Shown: one piece after another, positions 1 through 8,100 of the stretch
Layout of the letters: each line of letters opens with the position of its first letter
How positions within the stretch are numbered: the stretch's first letter is position 1
NCBI GenBank assembly: GCA_046046245.1
Contig: JBJOKE010000008.1
Location: 62,001 to 126,000 of the forward strand
Reading direction: 5' to 3'
DNA: 64,000 bases
Origin: UBA4615 sp046046245
GTDB lineage: Bacteria; Pseudomonadota; Gammaproteobacteria; Burkholderiales; Burkholderiaceae_E
Notes under the pieces: model-generated
The model's database searches: none
Told to the model about the DNA's origin: nothing
The model's input: the letters and a program-made list of their open reading frames with translations, nothing else
Position numbers and translations under genes: made by a program

Positions 1-1191
1 ATCGGCGGACACGACTGGGACCGCTTCTACCACGTCGTGCTGCTGTCGGACCTGCGCACCCGCGCGCTGCTCGACGAGCTCGGCCTCGGCGACCGGCTGC
101 GCTGGGGCACGACGAGGACCGGCTTCTACACCGACGGCGCGCTGCACTCGATGTCCGACGCGCTGGAATTCCTGCGCTTTCCGCCGCTCGGCCTCGTCGA
201 CAAGCTGCGCCTGGGCGCGACGATCTTCGGCGCCTCGCGGATCCGCGACGGGCACGCGCTCGAACGCACCACGGCGATCGACTGGCTGACCCGCTGGTCG
301 GGCGAGCGGGTGGTCGAGAAGATCTGGCGGCCGCTGCTCGCGAGCAAGCTGGGCGACAACGCGCCGCTCGCGAGCGCGGCCTTCATCTGGGCGATCATCG
401 CGCGGATGTACGCGGCGCGCCGCGCCGGCCTCAAGCGAGAGCTGTTCGGCTGGATCGACGGCGGCTACGCCTGCGTGATCGACGCGCTGCAGGGCCGGCT
501 CGATGCCGCCGGCGTCACCACGCTGCGCGGCGCGCGCGTGACCGAGATCGCCGGCGACGCGCGCGGGGCGCGCGCGACGCTCGCCGACGGACGCGTCGTC
601 GAGGCCGACCGCCTGGTCTCGACGCTGCCGGTCCCGGTCTTCGCGCAGGCCTGCCGCGGGCTGCCCGCCGAGGTCCGCGCGCGGCTCGACGCGGTGGTGA
701 CCCAGGGTATCGTCTGCCCGTCGCTGCTGATCGAGCGGCCGCTGTCGCCCTACTACGTGACCAACGTCACCGACCGCTGGGTGCCGTTCACCGGCGTGAT
801 CGAGATGACCGCGCTGGTCGATCCGGCGCGCTTCGGCGGCCGCTCGCTGGTCTACCTGCCGATCTACCTGCCGCAGCAGTCCGCGCGCTGGCAGGACGAC
901 GACGCGACGGTCCTCGACGCCTGCATCGACGCGCTCGAGCGGATGTATCCGCATTTCACCCGCGCGCAGGTCGTCGACGCGAAGGTCGCGCGCGCCCGCC
1001 ACGTCCTCGCGGTGCCGACGGTCGACTACAGCGCCCGCGCGCTGCCGCCGACGCGCAGCGGCCTGCCGAACGTGCTGGTGCTGTCGTCGGCGCAGATCGC
1101 GCTGGGCACGCTCAACGTCGACGAGACGGTGGGCGTCGTCGAGCAGCGGCTGTCGGCGCTGCGCGCCGCGCTCGCGGAGCCCGCGCGATGA
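1..1191 (+). CDS. NAD(P)/FAD-dependent oxidoreductase (amine-oxidase/HemY-like), 5' truncated
   Basis: The frame is open from the first base, so the true start and the FAD-binding GxGxxG region lie outside the window; the GTG at 37 is internal. What remains (about 395 residues) is the substrate and C-terminal FAD portion of a flavin amine-oxidase/protoporphyrinogen-oxidase-like protein: a WLTRWSG...EKIWRPLL helix region, a GGY segment, a VSTLPVPVF strand and a C-terminal LGTLNVDETVGVVEQ stretch. Such flavoproteins are common in polysaccharide loci with unknown substrates. Its TGA overlaps the ATG of the deacetylase gene (ATGA), so the two are probably co-translated. Substrate not predicted. 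Confidence 0.75.
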   Translation: MGGHDWDRFYHVVLLSDLRTRALLDELGLGDRLRWGTTRTGFYTDGALHSMSDALEFLRFPPLGLVDKLRLGATIFGASRIRDGHALERTTAIDWLTRWSGERVVEKIWRPLLASKLGDNAPLASAAFIWAIIARMYAARRAGLKRELFGWIDGGYACVIDALQGRLDAAGVTTLRGARVTEIAGDARGARATLADGRVVEADRLVSTLPVPVFAQACRGLPAEVRARLDAVVTQGIVCPSLLIERPLSPYYVTNVTDRWVPFTGVIEMTALVDPARFGGRSLVYLPIYLPQQSARWQDDDATVLDACIDALERMYPHFTRAQVVDAKVARARHVLAVPTVDYSARALPPTRSGLPNVLVLSSAQIALGTLNVDETVGVVEQRLSALRAALAEPAR

Positions 1192-2159
1192 ATGCCGCCC
1201 CCGATCGCGTCGCGAGCGTCTCGCTCGACCTCGACAACCTCTGGTCGTACCTGAAGATCCACGGCGACGCGGGCTGGGCCGATCGGCCGACCTACCTCGA
1301 CACCTTCGTTCCCTACGCGCTCGACCTGCTGCACCGGCTGGACCTGCGGATCACCTTCTTCGTCGTCGGCGCAGACGCGGCCGATCCGCGCAACCGCGCG
1401 GCGCTGCGCTCGATCGCCGACGCCGGCCACGAGCTCGGCAACCACTCGTACGAACACGAGCCCTGGCTGCACACCTACACGCGCACCCAGCTCGACGACG
1501 AGATCCGCCGCACCGACGACGCGATCGAGGCTGCCTGCGGACGCCGGCCGGTGGGCTTCCGCGGCCCCGGCTACAGCTGGTGCCCCGAGCTGCTCGAGGT
1601 GCTCGCCGAGCGTGGCCACCGCTTCGACGCGTCGACGCTGCCGACCTTCCTCGGCCCGATCGCCCGCTGGTACTACTTCCGCACCGCGAAGCTGAGTGCC
1701 GAGGAGCGCGAGCGCCGCGCCGGTCTGTTCGGCCGCTTCGCCGACGGGCTGCGCCCGAACCGCGCCTACCGCTGGCGGCTGAGCGGCGAGCGGCGCCTGC
1801 TCGAGATCCCGGTCACGACGATCCCGGTGGTCCGCACCCCGTTCCACTTCAGCTACCTCGCCTGGCTCGCCGGCCACTCGGAGCTGGCGATGCGCGCGTA
1901 CCTGGGCCTGGCGATCGCCGCCTGCCGGGCGACCGGCACGCAGCCCAGCTTCCTGCTGCACCCGCTCGACGTGATCGGCGGCGACGCGCTGCCGCAGCTG
2001 TCCTTCTTCCCCGGCATGGACGTGCCGAGCACGCGCAAGGTCGCGCTGCTCGAACGCGTGATCGCCACGCTGCGCCGGCACTACGTGCTGGTGCCGATGG
2101 GCGAGCACGCCCGTCGACTCGACGCCGACCCCGGACTGCCCGTCCGGGTGCCGGCCTGA
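1188..2159 (+). CDS. Polysaccharide deacetylase family protein (NodB domain)
   Basis: 323 residues. The first NodB motif appears as SLDLDNLW near the N-terminus, the metal-binding HxxxH motif as GNHSYEHEP around residues 84-92, and the substrate-binding motif as RGPGYSW near 125. The family removes N-acetyl or O-acetyl groups from glycans using a divalent metal; the absence of an obvious signal peptide suggests action on a lipid-linked or nucleotide-sugar intermediate in the cytoplasm. It overlaps the preceding flavoprotein gene by 4 bp and is followed 11 bp later by the amidotransferase. The exact substrate is not visible; the position in a UDP-ManNAc3NAcA-type locus suggests a glycan-modifying role. 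Confidence 0.85.
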   Translation: MNAAPDRVASVSLDLDNLWSYLKIHGDAGWADRPTYLDTFVPYALDLLHRLDLRITFFVVGADAADPRNRAALRSIADAGHELGNHSYEHEPWLHTYTRTQLDDEIRRTDDAIEAACGRRPVGFRGPGYSWCPELLEVLAERGHRFDASTLPTFLGPIARWYYFRTAKLSAEERERRAGLFGRFADGLRPNRAYRWRLSGERRLLEIPVTTIPVVRTPFHFSYLAWLAGHSELAMRAYLGLAIAACRATGTQPSFLLHPLDVIGGDALPQLSFFPGMDVPSTRKVALLERVIATLRRHYVLVPMGEHARRLDADPGLPVRVPA

Positions 2160-2170
2160 GGCGCGCCGCG

Positions 2171-4057
2171 ATGTGCGGTCTCGTCGCGATCGCCCGCCGG
2201 CACGGCATGCCCGACACGCGCCTGCTCGACGCGATGGCCGACACCCTCGCGCACCGCGGCCCCGATGGCGCGGGCCGCCACCTGCACGGCACGGTCGGCC
2301 TAGCGCACCGGCGGCTCGCGATCGTCGACCCCGAGGGCGGCGCACAGCCGATGACCGCGTCCGGCCTCACGCTCGTCTTCAACGGCGCGATCGTCAACCA
2401 CGTCGAGCTGCGCGCCGAGCTCGAGGGCCTCGGTCACGTCTTCACCGGCGCCTGCGACACCGAGGTGCTGCTGCACGCGATCCTGCGATGGGGCGAGGCC
2501 GCGCTGCCGCGGCTCGAGGGCATGTTCGCCTTCGTCGCGCACGACACGCGCGACGCCAGCCTGCTCGTCGGTCGCGACGCGTTCGGGATCAAGCCGCTCT
2601 ACTGGCGGCGCGAGCCCGACCGGCTGCTGTGGGCGTCCGAGGCGAAGGCGCTGCTCGCCGCCCCCGGCGTGCCGCGCCGGCTCGACCTGCAGGCGCTCGA
2701 CGACTACCTCGCGCTGCAGGCGGTCCCCGGCGAGCGCACGCTGTTCGAGGGGATCCTGAAGCTCGAGCCCGCCCACCTGCAGCGGGTGGACCTGCGCACG
2801 CTGTCGGTCCGCACGACCCGCTGGTGGCGGCGCGTGTTCGGCGGCCCCTCCGTCGATCCCGCGCGACTGCGGGATCGCATCGGCGCCGGCGTGGCCCGCC
2901 AGTTGCGTGCCGACGTCCCGGTGGGCGTCGCGCTCAGCGGCGGCCTCGACTCGAGCACTGTCGCCGCGGCCGCAGCCCGTGCGGGTGTCGCACCGCCGGT
3001 CGCCTTCACCGGTGCGTTCCGAGAAGGCCCCGAGTTCGACGAGACCGCCCATTCGAGGCGCGTCGCCGATCACCTCGGCGCGCGGCTCGAGACGGTCTGG
3101 CCGACCGAGGCCGACTGGATCGACGCGCTGCCGCGACTCGCCCGCGCGATGGACGAGCCCGCCGCCGGCCCGGGCCTCTTCCCACAGTTCATGGTGGCAC
3201 GGCTCGCACGCGCGCACGGCGTCAAGGTGCTGCTCGGCGGACAGGGCGGCGACGAGCTGTTCGCCGGCTACGCGCGCCACCTGGTCGGCGCCCTGGAGGC
3301 CGCGCTCGAGGATGCGATCGACGGCCGCGCGCGGCCCGGCTCGGCGACGCTCGCCACCCTCGAGCCCGGCCTGTCGACGCTGGGCCCGTACCGGCCGCTG
3401 CTTCGCAGCGCGTGGCGCGACGGCCTCCAGGGCCCGGCGTGGCTGCGCTACTTCCGCACGATCGACCGCAGCGCCGGGGCCGACGACTGGATCGCCGCCG
3501 AGCACCGCGCCCCGGCCCGCCGGGCTGCGGTCGCCGAGCGGGTCCGCACACGCTTCGAGGCGCCCGAGGGCGCGAGTCCGCTGCAGCGGATGCTCGAGTT
3601 CGACCTGAGCGCGCTGCTGCCCTCGCTGCTGCAGGTGGAGGACCGCACCAGCATGGCGGTGGGCCTCGAGTCGCGCGTGCCGCTGCTGGACACCGGGCTC
3701 GCGCAGGACGCGGCCGGCCTCGCCGACGCGAGCCTGCTCGCCGGCGGCCGCACGAAGGCCGCGCTGCGCGACGCCGCCGCGCCCTGGCTGCCGGCGGCGA
3801 CGGTCGAGCGCCGCGACAAGATGGGCTTCCCGGTGCCGCTGCAGCACTGGGCCCGTGGCCGCGCCCGCGAGTTCGTCGCCGACGTGCTCGGCTCGCGGGC
3901 CTGTCGCGAGCGCGGCCTGTTCGACGCGCCCGCGCTCGCCCGGCTCGTCGACACCGAGGCGGCGTTCGGCCGCGCGCTCTGGGGCGCGCTGCAGCTCGAG
4001 CTCTGGCATCTCGCGATGATCGACCCGCCCGTCACAGGAGACGCTCTTGCCGCCTGA
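2171..4057 (+). CDS. Asparagine synthase (glutamine-hydrolysing)-like amidotransferase
   Basis: 628 residues. The start at 2171 places the class II glutamine amidotransferase nucleophile as Cys2 (MCGLVAI), which fixes the start; the open frame upstream is not coding. The N-terminal glutaminase domain has LAHRGPDG near 30, GLAHRRLAIVD and FNGAIVNH. The C-terminal synthetase domain has the pyrophosphate loop SGGLDSS at 256-262 and GGQGGDELFAGY. Classical AsnB makes asparagine, but members inside polysaccharide loci are often thought to amidate sugars or uronic acids. Here it sits directly before genes for a diacetamido-mannuronic acid, so amidation of a uronic acid carboxylate is a reasonable inference. 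The last 11 bp overlap the next gene. Confidence 0.88.
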   Translation: MCGLVAIARRHGMPDTRLLDAMADTLAHRGPDGAGRHLHGTVGLAHRRLAIVDPEGGAQPMTASGLTLVFNGAIVNHVELRAELEGLGHVFTGACDTEVLLHAILRWGEAALPRLEGMFAFVAHDTRDASLLVGRDAFGIKPLYWRREPDRLLWASEAKALLAAPGVPRRLDLQALDDYLALQAVPGERTLFEGILKLEPAHLQRVDLRTLSVRTTRWWRRVFGGPSVDPARLRDRIGAGVARQLRADVPVGVALSGGLDSSTVAAAAARAGVAPPVAFTGAFREGPEFDETAHSRRVADHLGARLETVWPTEADWIDALPRLARAMDEPAAGPGLFPQFMVARLARAHGVKVLLGGQGGDELFAGYARHLVGALEAALEDAIDGRARPGSATLATLEPGLSTLGPYRPLLRSAWRDGLQGPAWLRYFRTIDRSAGADDWIAAEHRAPARRAAVAERVRTRFEAPEGASPLQRMLEFDLSALLPSLLQVEDRTSMAVGLESRVPLLDTGLAQDAAGLADASLLAGGRTKAALRDAAAPWLPAATVERRDKMGFPVPLQHWARGRAREFVADVLGSRACRERGLFDAPALARLVDTEAAFGRALWGALQLELWHLAMIDPPVTGDALAA

Positions 4058-4643
4058 GCCCTTCGTCCATCCCACCGCCGTCGTCGATCCGAAGGCCTCG
4101 ATCGGCGCCGGCACCCGGGTCTGGCACTTCTGCCACGTGATGCCCGAGGCCGCGATCGGCGAGCGCTGCACGCTCGGCCAGAACGTCGTCGTCGCGCCGC
4201 GTGCGCGCGTCGGCAACGACGTGAAGATCCAGAACAACGTGTCGGTCTACACCGGCGTGGAGCTCGACGACCAGGTCTTCTGCGGCCCGTCGGTGGTCTT
4301 CACCAACGTGGTCAACCCGCGCGCGCACGTCGAGCGCAAGCACGAGTTCCGGACGACCCGCGTCGGCCGCGGCGCCACCCTCGGCGCGAACGCCACCGTG
4401 GTCTGCGGCACGACCCTCGGCCGCTGGTGCTTCGTCGGCGCCGGCGCCGTCGTCACCCGCGACGTCCCCGACTTCGCGCTGGTCCACGGCAACCCGGCAC
4501 GGCTGCGCGGCTGGGTGTGCCGCTGCGGCGTGAAGCTGCCGCTCGCCGCGCGCGGCGAGCCGGGCGAGCGCACGACCTGCGCCGCCTGCGGCGAGTCCTA
4601 CGAGCGCACGGCCTCCGGGCTGCGCGCGGAGCACGACGCATGA
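4047..4643 (+). CDS. wbpD: WbpD-like sugar N-acetyltransferase (left-handed beta-helix)
   Basis: 198 residues with hexapeptide repeats across residues 8-150 (for example ASIGAGTRVWHF, LGQNVVVAPRARVG, VSVYTGVELDD) and the acetyl-CoA site region GHGNPAR-like at VHGNPARLRG. After the beta-helix comes a short C-terminal zinc-ribbon-like module, CRCG ... CAACG, common in this subfamily. Best match is the acetyltransferase that N-acetylates UDP-2-acetamido-3-amino-2,3-dideoxy-glucuronate (WbpD). Start is TTG at 4047: AGGAG at 4036-4040 is 6 bp upstream and the protein then begins MPPEPFVHPTAVV, typical of the family. Overlaps the amidotransferase by 11 bp and the aminotransferase by 4 bp. Confidence 0.85.
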   Translation: MPPEPFVHPTAVVDPKASIGAGTRVWHFCHVMPEAAIGERCTLGQNVVVAPRARVGNDVKIQNNVSVYTGVELDDQVFCGPSVVFTNVVNPRAHVERKHEFRTTRVGRGATLGANATVVCGTTLGRWCFVGAGAVVTRDVPDFALVHGNPARLRGWVCRCGVKLPLAARGEPGERTTCAACGESYERTASGLRAEHDA

Positions 4644-5824
4644 AGCGAGACGATCTCCCCGCGATCCCCCTGCTCGACCTCAAGGCGCAGTGGCGCGCGC
4701 TGCGCGACGAACTGATGCCCGCGATCGAGGCGGTCTGCGAGTCGCAGCACTTCATCCTCGGGCCGAACGTCGCGGCGCTCGAGCGCGAGGTCGCCGACTA
4801 CTGCGGCGCGGCGCACGGCATCGGCACCTCGTCGGGCACCGACGCGCTGCTGCTCGCGCTGATGGCGCTGGGCGTCGGCCCCGGCGACGCGGTGCTGACC
4901 ACGCCCTACAGCTTCTTCGCGACCGCCGGCGTCGTGGCGCGGCTCGGCGCCCGCACGGTCTTCTGCGACGTCGAGGCCGACACGCTGAACCTGTCGCCCG
5001 ATGCGGTCAGGGAGACGATCCGGCGCCGCTGCACCGTCCGCGACGGCGGCCTCGCGATGCGCGACGGCGCCGGCGAGCGCGTCCGCGTGCTGCTGCCGGT
5101 CCACCTCTACGGCCAGTGCGCCGACCTGCCCGCGCTCGCCGCGATCGCGGCCGAGCACGGCCTGGCGCTCGTCGAGGACGCCGCGCAGGCGATCGGCGCC
5201 GAGCTCGCCGGCGGCGCGCGGGCCGGTTCGGTCGGCACGATCGGCTGCTTCTCGTTCTTTCCGAGCAAGAACCTCGGCGCCTTCGGCGACGCCGGCCTGT
5301 GCACCACCGCCGACCCGGCGCTCGCCGAGCGGATGCGGGTGCTGCGCGTGCACGGCGGCAAGCCGAAATACCACCACGCGGTGGTCGGCGCGAACCTCCG
5401 GCTCGACGAGCTGCAGGCGGCGATCCTGCGGGTGAAGCTCGGGCACCTCGACGCCTGGACGGCCGCGCGCGGGCACAACGCGGCACGCTACGACGCGGCC
5501 TTGCGCGCCGCCGGTCTGGAGGGCGCGATCGGCCTGCCGGTCGTGCGGCCCGGCCAGCGCCACGTCTTCAACCAGTACGTGATCCGCAGCCCGCGCCGCG
5601 ACGCGCTGCGCGAGCACCTCGCCGCGCACCGCATCGGCACCGAGGTCTACTACCCCGTGCCGCTGCACCTGCAGCCGTGCTTCGCGTCGCTGGGCTACGC
5701 GCCGGGCGACTGCCCGGTCGCCGAGGCGGCCGCGGCCGAGACCCTCGCGCTGCCGATCCACCCCGACCTCGCGCCCGGCCACGTCGACGCGGTGGTCGCC
5801 GCCATCGCCGACTTCCACCGATGA
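4640..5824 (+). CDS. wbpE: DegT/DnrJ/EryC1/StrS aminotransferase (WbpE-like)
   Basis: 394 residues, normal length for sugar aminotransferases. It begins IPLLDLKAQW and has the SGTDALLLAL cofactor-binding segment near residue 70, VEDAAQAIGA with the PLP-contacting Asp, and the Schiff-base lysine in SFFPSKNLGAFGD near 214. WbpE transfers an amino group from glutamate to the 3-keto sugar UDP-2-acetamido-2-deoxy-3-oxo-glucuronate. Start ATG at 4640 overlaps the acetyltransferase stop (ATGA); longer in-frame extensions upstream run through the previous gene and are not used. The C-terminal half includes VYYPVPLHLQP, the usual sugar-side loop of the family. Confidence 0.9.
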   Translation: MKRDDLPAIPLLDLKAQWRALRDELMPAIEAVCESQHFILGPNVAALEREVADYCGAAHGIGTSSGTDALLLALMALGVGPGDAVLTTPYSFFATAGVVARLGARTVFCDVEADTLNLSPDAVRETIRRRCTVRDGGLAMRDGAGERVRVLLPVHLYGQCADLPALAAIAAEHGLALVEDAAQAIGAELAGGARAGSVGTIGCFSFFPSKNLGAFGDAGLCTTADPALAERMRVLRVHGGKPKYHHAVVGANLRLDELQAAILRVKLGHLDAWTAARGHNAARYDAALRAAGLEGAIGLPVVRPGQRHVFNQYVIRSPRRDALREHLAAHRIGTEVYYPVPLHLQPCFASLGYAPGDCPVAEAAAAETLALPIHPDLAPGHVDAVVAAIADFHR

Positions 5825-6948
5825 ACGCACGCGTCGTCCACGTCGTCGGCGCCCGACCCCAGTTCCCGAAGCTGGGCGCGGTGCTGCGCGCGCAGGGCGA
5901 CGATCCCGCGGTCGTGCCGCTGGTGGTCCATACCGGCCAGCACTACGACCCGGCGCTGTCCGACGCGTTCTTCGACGCGCTGTCGCTGCCCGAGCCCGCG
6001 ATCTCGCTGGGCATCGGCAGCGGGCCCCAGGGCGCGCAGACCGGCCGGATGCTGGAGGCGGTCGAACGCGCGCTGACCGAGCTCGAGCCGGCCGCGGTCG
6101 TCGTCTACGGCGACACCAACTCGACGCTGGCCGGCGCCCTCGCCGCCACCAAGCTCGGCCTGCCCTGCGCGCATGTCGAGGCCGGGCTGCGCAGCTTCGA
6201 CCGCCGGATGCCCGAGGAGCTGAACCGCGTCGCCGTCGACCACCTCTGCGACCGGCTGTTCGCGCCGACCGCGGGTGCGCTCGCGCGACTCGGCGTCGAG
6301 GGCCTCGCCGACCGCGCCGAGCTGACCGGCGACGTGACCGCGGACGCGACCCTGCACGCCGAGGCGCTGGCCGCCCGGGACTCGCGGATCCTCGCGACGC
6401 TCGGCCTCGAACCCGGCACCTACGCGCTCGCCACCCTGCACCGCGCCGAGAGCACGCGCGCCGACGCGCTGCCCGGCCTGCTCGCCGCGCTGGAGGCGGC
6501 GGCCCGCCGGACCGGCAGGCTCGTCTGGCCGGTCCACCCGCGTGCGACGGCCGCGATCGCCGCGATCGACCCCGGCTGGCCGGCACGCGCCGCGTCGGCC
6601 GGCCTGCGGACGGTCGAGCCGCTCGGGCCCCTCGACTTCCTGCGCCTCGTCGCCGACGCGAGCGTCGTGCTGACCGACTCGGGCGGCCTGCAGAAGGAGG
6701 CCTTCCTCCTCGGCGTGCCCTGCGTGACGCTGCGCGAGCGCACCGAGTGGACCGAGACCGTCGAGGCCGGTGCGAACCGGCTCGCCACCGACGCGTCCGC
6801 CGTGCTCGATGCGATCGATCGCCACCTCGCCGACACCCGCCCGCGCACGCTGCGACGCGCGCTGGCCCTCGAGCTCTACGGCGGCGGCCTCGCCGCGCGC
6901 CGGATCGCCGAGTCCCTCCACCGCATGACCCAGGACGCCCGCCCATGA
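5821..6948 (+). CDS. wbpI: UDP-N-acetylglucosamine 2-epimerase family (WbpI/WecB-like, non-hydrolysing)
   Basis: 375 residues. Family signatures are complete: GARPQFPKLGAVLRA at the N-terminus, HTGQHYD, YGDTNSTLAGALAA, HVEAGLRSFDRRMPEELNR carrying two acidic catalytic residues, TLHRAES with the catalytic His, and LTDSGGLQKEA in the UDP-binding C-terminal domain. In the Wbp route WbpI converts UDP-GlcNAc3NAcA to UDP-ManNAc3NAcA; WecB acts on UDP-GlcNAc. The presence of the other four pathway enzymes in the same operon favours the WbpI role. ATG at 5821 overlaps the aminotransferase stop by 4 bp. Substrate specificity cannot be read from sequence alone. Confidence 0.88.
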   Translation: MNARVVHVVGARPQFPKLGAVLRAQGDDPAVVPLVVHTGQHYDPALSDAFFDALSLPEPAISLGIGSGPQGAQTGRMLEAVERALTELEPAAVVVYGDTNSTLAGALAATKLGLPCAHVEAGLRSFDRRMPEELNRVAVDHLCDRLFAPTAGALARLGVEGLADRAELTGDVTADATLHAEALAARDSRILATLGLEPGTYALATLHRAESTRADALPGLLAALEAAARRTGRLVWPVHPRATAAIAAIDPGWPARAASAGLRTVEPLGPLDFLRLVADASVVLTDSGGLQKEAFLLGVPCVTLRERTEWTETVEAGANRLATDASAVLDAIDRHLADTRPRTLRRALALELYGGGLAARRIAESLHRMTQDARP

Positions 6949-8084
6949 TGCCTCGCCCCCCCGGACTCGCGCTCGTCGGCGTCGGCGGCTGGGGCCGCAA
7001 CCTCGCGCGCACCCTCGGCACGATGCCCGAGGCCGACCTGCGATGGCTCTGCGACCTGGAGCCTCGCGCGCTGCGCGACGCCGCACCGCTGTGCGCCGGC
7101 GCCGCGACCACCACTCGGCTCGACGAGGTGCTCGCGGACCCCTCGGTCGACGCCGTGCTCGTCGCCACGCCCGCCGTGACCCATCACGCGATCGGTCGCC
7201 GCGTGCTCGAGTCCGGCCGCGACCTGTACGTCGAGAAGCCGATGGCGCTCGACGTCGGGCACGGCCTCGACCTGCTGGGCCTGGCCGAGGCGCAGGGCCG
7301 GGTGCTGATGGTCGGCCACCTGATGGAGTACCACCCCGCGCTGCTGAGGCTGCGCGAGGCGGTCCGCGAGGGCGAGCTCGGCCGCCTGCGGACGATCGTC
7401 GCGCAGCGCCTGAACCTCGGCACCGTCCGCGCAGACGAGAACGCGATGTGGAGCCTCGCGCCGCACGACGTGTCGGCGATCCTCTACCTGCTCGACGAGA
7501 TGCCCACCGACGTGTCCGCCCGCGGACTGTCTTGCCTCGACCGCGACGTCGAGGACGTCGCCTTCGTCACGCTGCGCTTCGCCGACCATGCGATCGCGCA
7601 GATCCACGTCAGCTGGCTCGACCCGCGCAAGGTCCGGACGATCACCGTCGTCGGCACCGACGGCATGGCGGTCTTCGACGACCTCGAGCCGGTGGAGAAG
7701 CTGCGGCTGCACGACAAGCGGGTCGTGCCCTCGGCCTCGCCGGGCGGCGTCGCCACGTCGGTGGTGGTGCAGGCCGGCGGGATCCGTGCGCCGGCCCTGG
7801 ATCCGATCGAGCCGCTGCGCGCCGAGCTCGCCCACTTCGTGCACTGCGTGCACACGCGGTCCGTGCCGCGCTCCGACGGTCACGACGGCCTGCGGGTGCT
7901 GCGCGTGCTCGAGGCCGCGCAGCGTTCGCTCGCCGCCGGCGGCGCGCCGATGAAGCCGCGTGCCGCGGACGCGACCCGCCCGCGTCCGGCGGTGCCGAGC
8001 CCGACGGATGCGCCGGCGTCGGATGTCCCGCCGGCCGGCCCGGCCCCGATCGTTCCGCCCGTGCTCGCCCGCGGCGGACGCTGA
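6945..8084 (+). CDS. wbpB: Gfo/Idh/MocA-family NAD-dependent oxidoreductase (WbpB-like)
   Basis: 379 residues. N-terminal Rossmann fold with GVGGWGRN, followed by ATPAVTHHAIG and the family motif EKPMAL carrying the conserved Lys; the C-terminal domain is the mixed beta-sheet with HDVSAILYLL. WbpB oxidises C3 of UDP-GlcNAcA to give the keto substrate for WbpE. The last 60 or so residues are a Pro/Ala-rich tail (ATRPRPAVPSPTDAP region) that is unusual for the family and probably disordered. Two adjacent ATG codons at 6945 and 6948 are possible starts; the first overlaps the epimerase stop. A gap of 16 bp and a GGAG site precede the next gene. Confidence 0.85.
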   Translation: MMPRPPGLALVGVGGWGRNLARTLGTMPEADLRWLCDLEPRALRDAAPLCAGAATTTRLDEVLADPSVDAVLVATPAVTHHAIGRRVLESGRDLYVEKPMALDVGHGLDLLGLAEAQGRVLMVGHLMEYHPALLRLREAVREGELGRLRTIVAQRLNLGTVRADENAMWSLAPHDVSAILYLLDEMPTDVSARGLSCLDRDVEDVAFVTLRFADHAIAQIHVSWLDPRKVRTITVVGTDGMAVFDDLEPVEKLRLHDKRVVPSASPGGVATSVVVQAGGIRAPALDPIEPLRAELAHFVHCVHTRSVPRSDGHDGLRVLRVLEAAQRSLAAGGAPMKPRAADATRPRPAVPSPTDAPASDVPPAGPAPIVPPVLARGGR

Positions 8085-8100
8085 ACCGACGGAGTTCCCC

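Noticed and set aside
4598..7168. An 856-codon minus-strand frame opposite the WbpE/WbpI genes
   Set aside because: Arg/Gly/Ala-rich shadow with no domain; the opposite strand has clear enzymes with matched overlaps.
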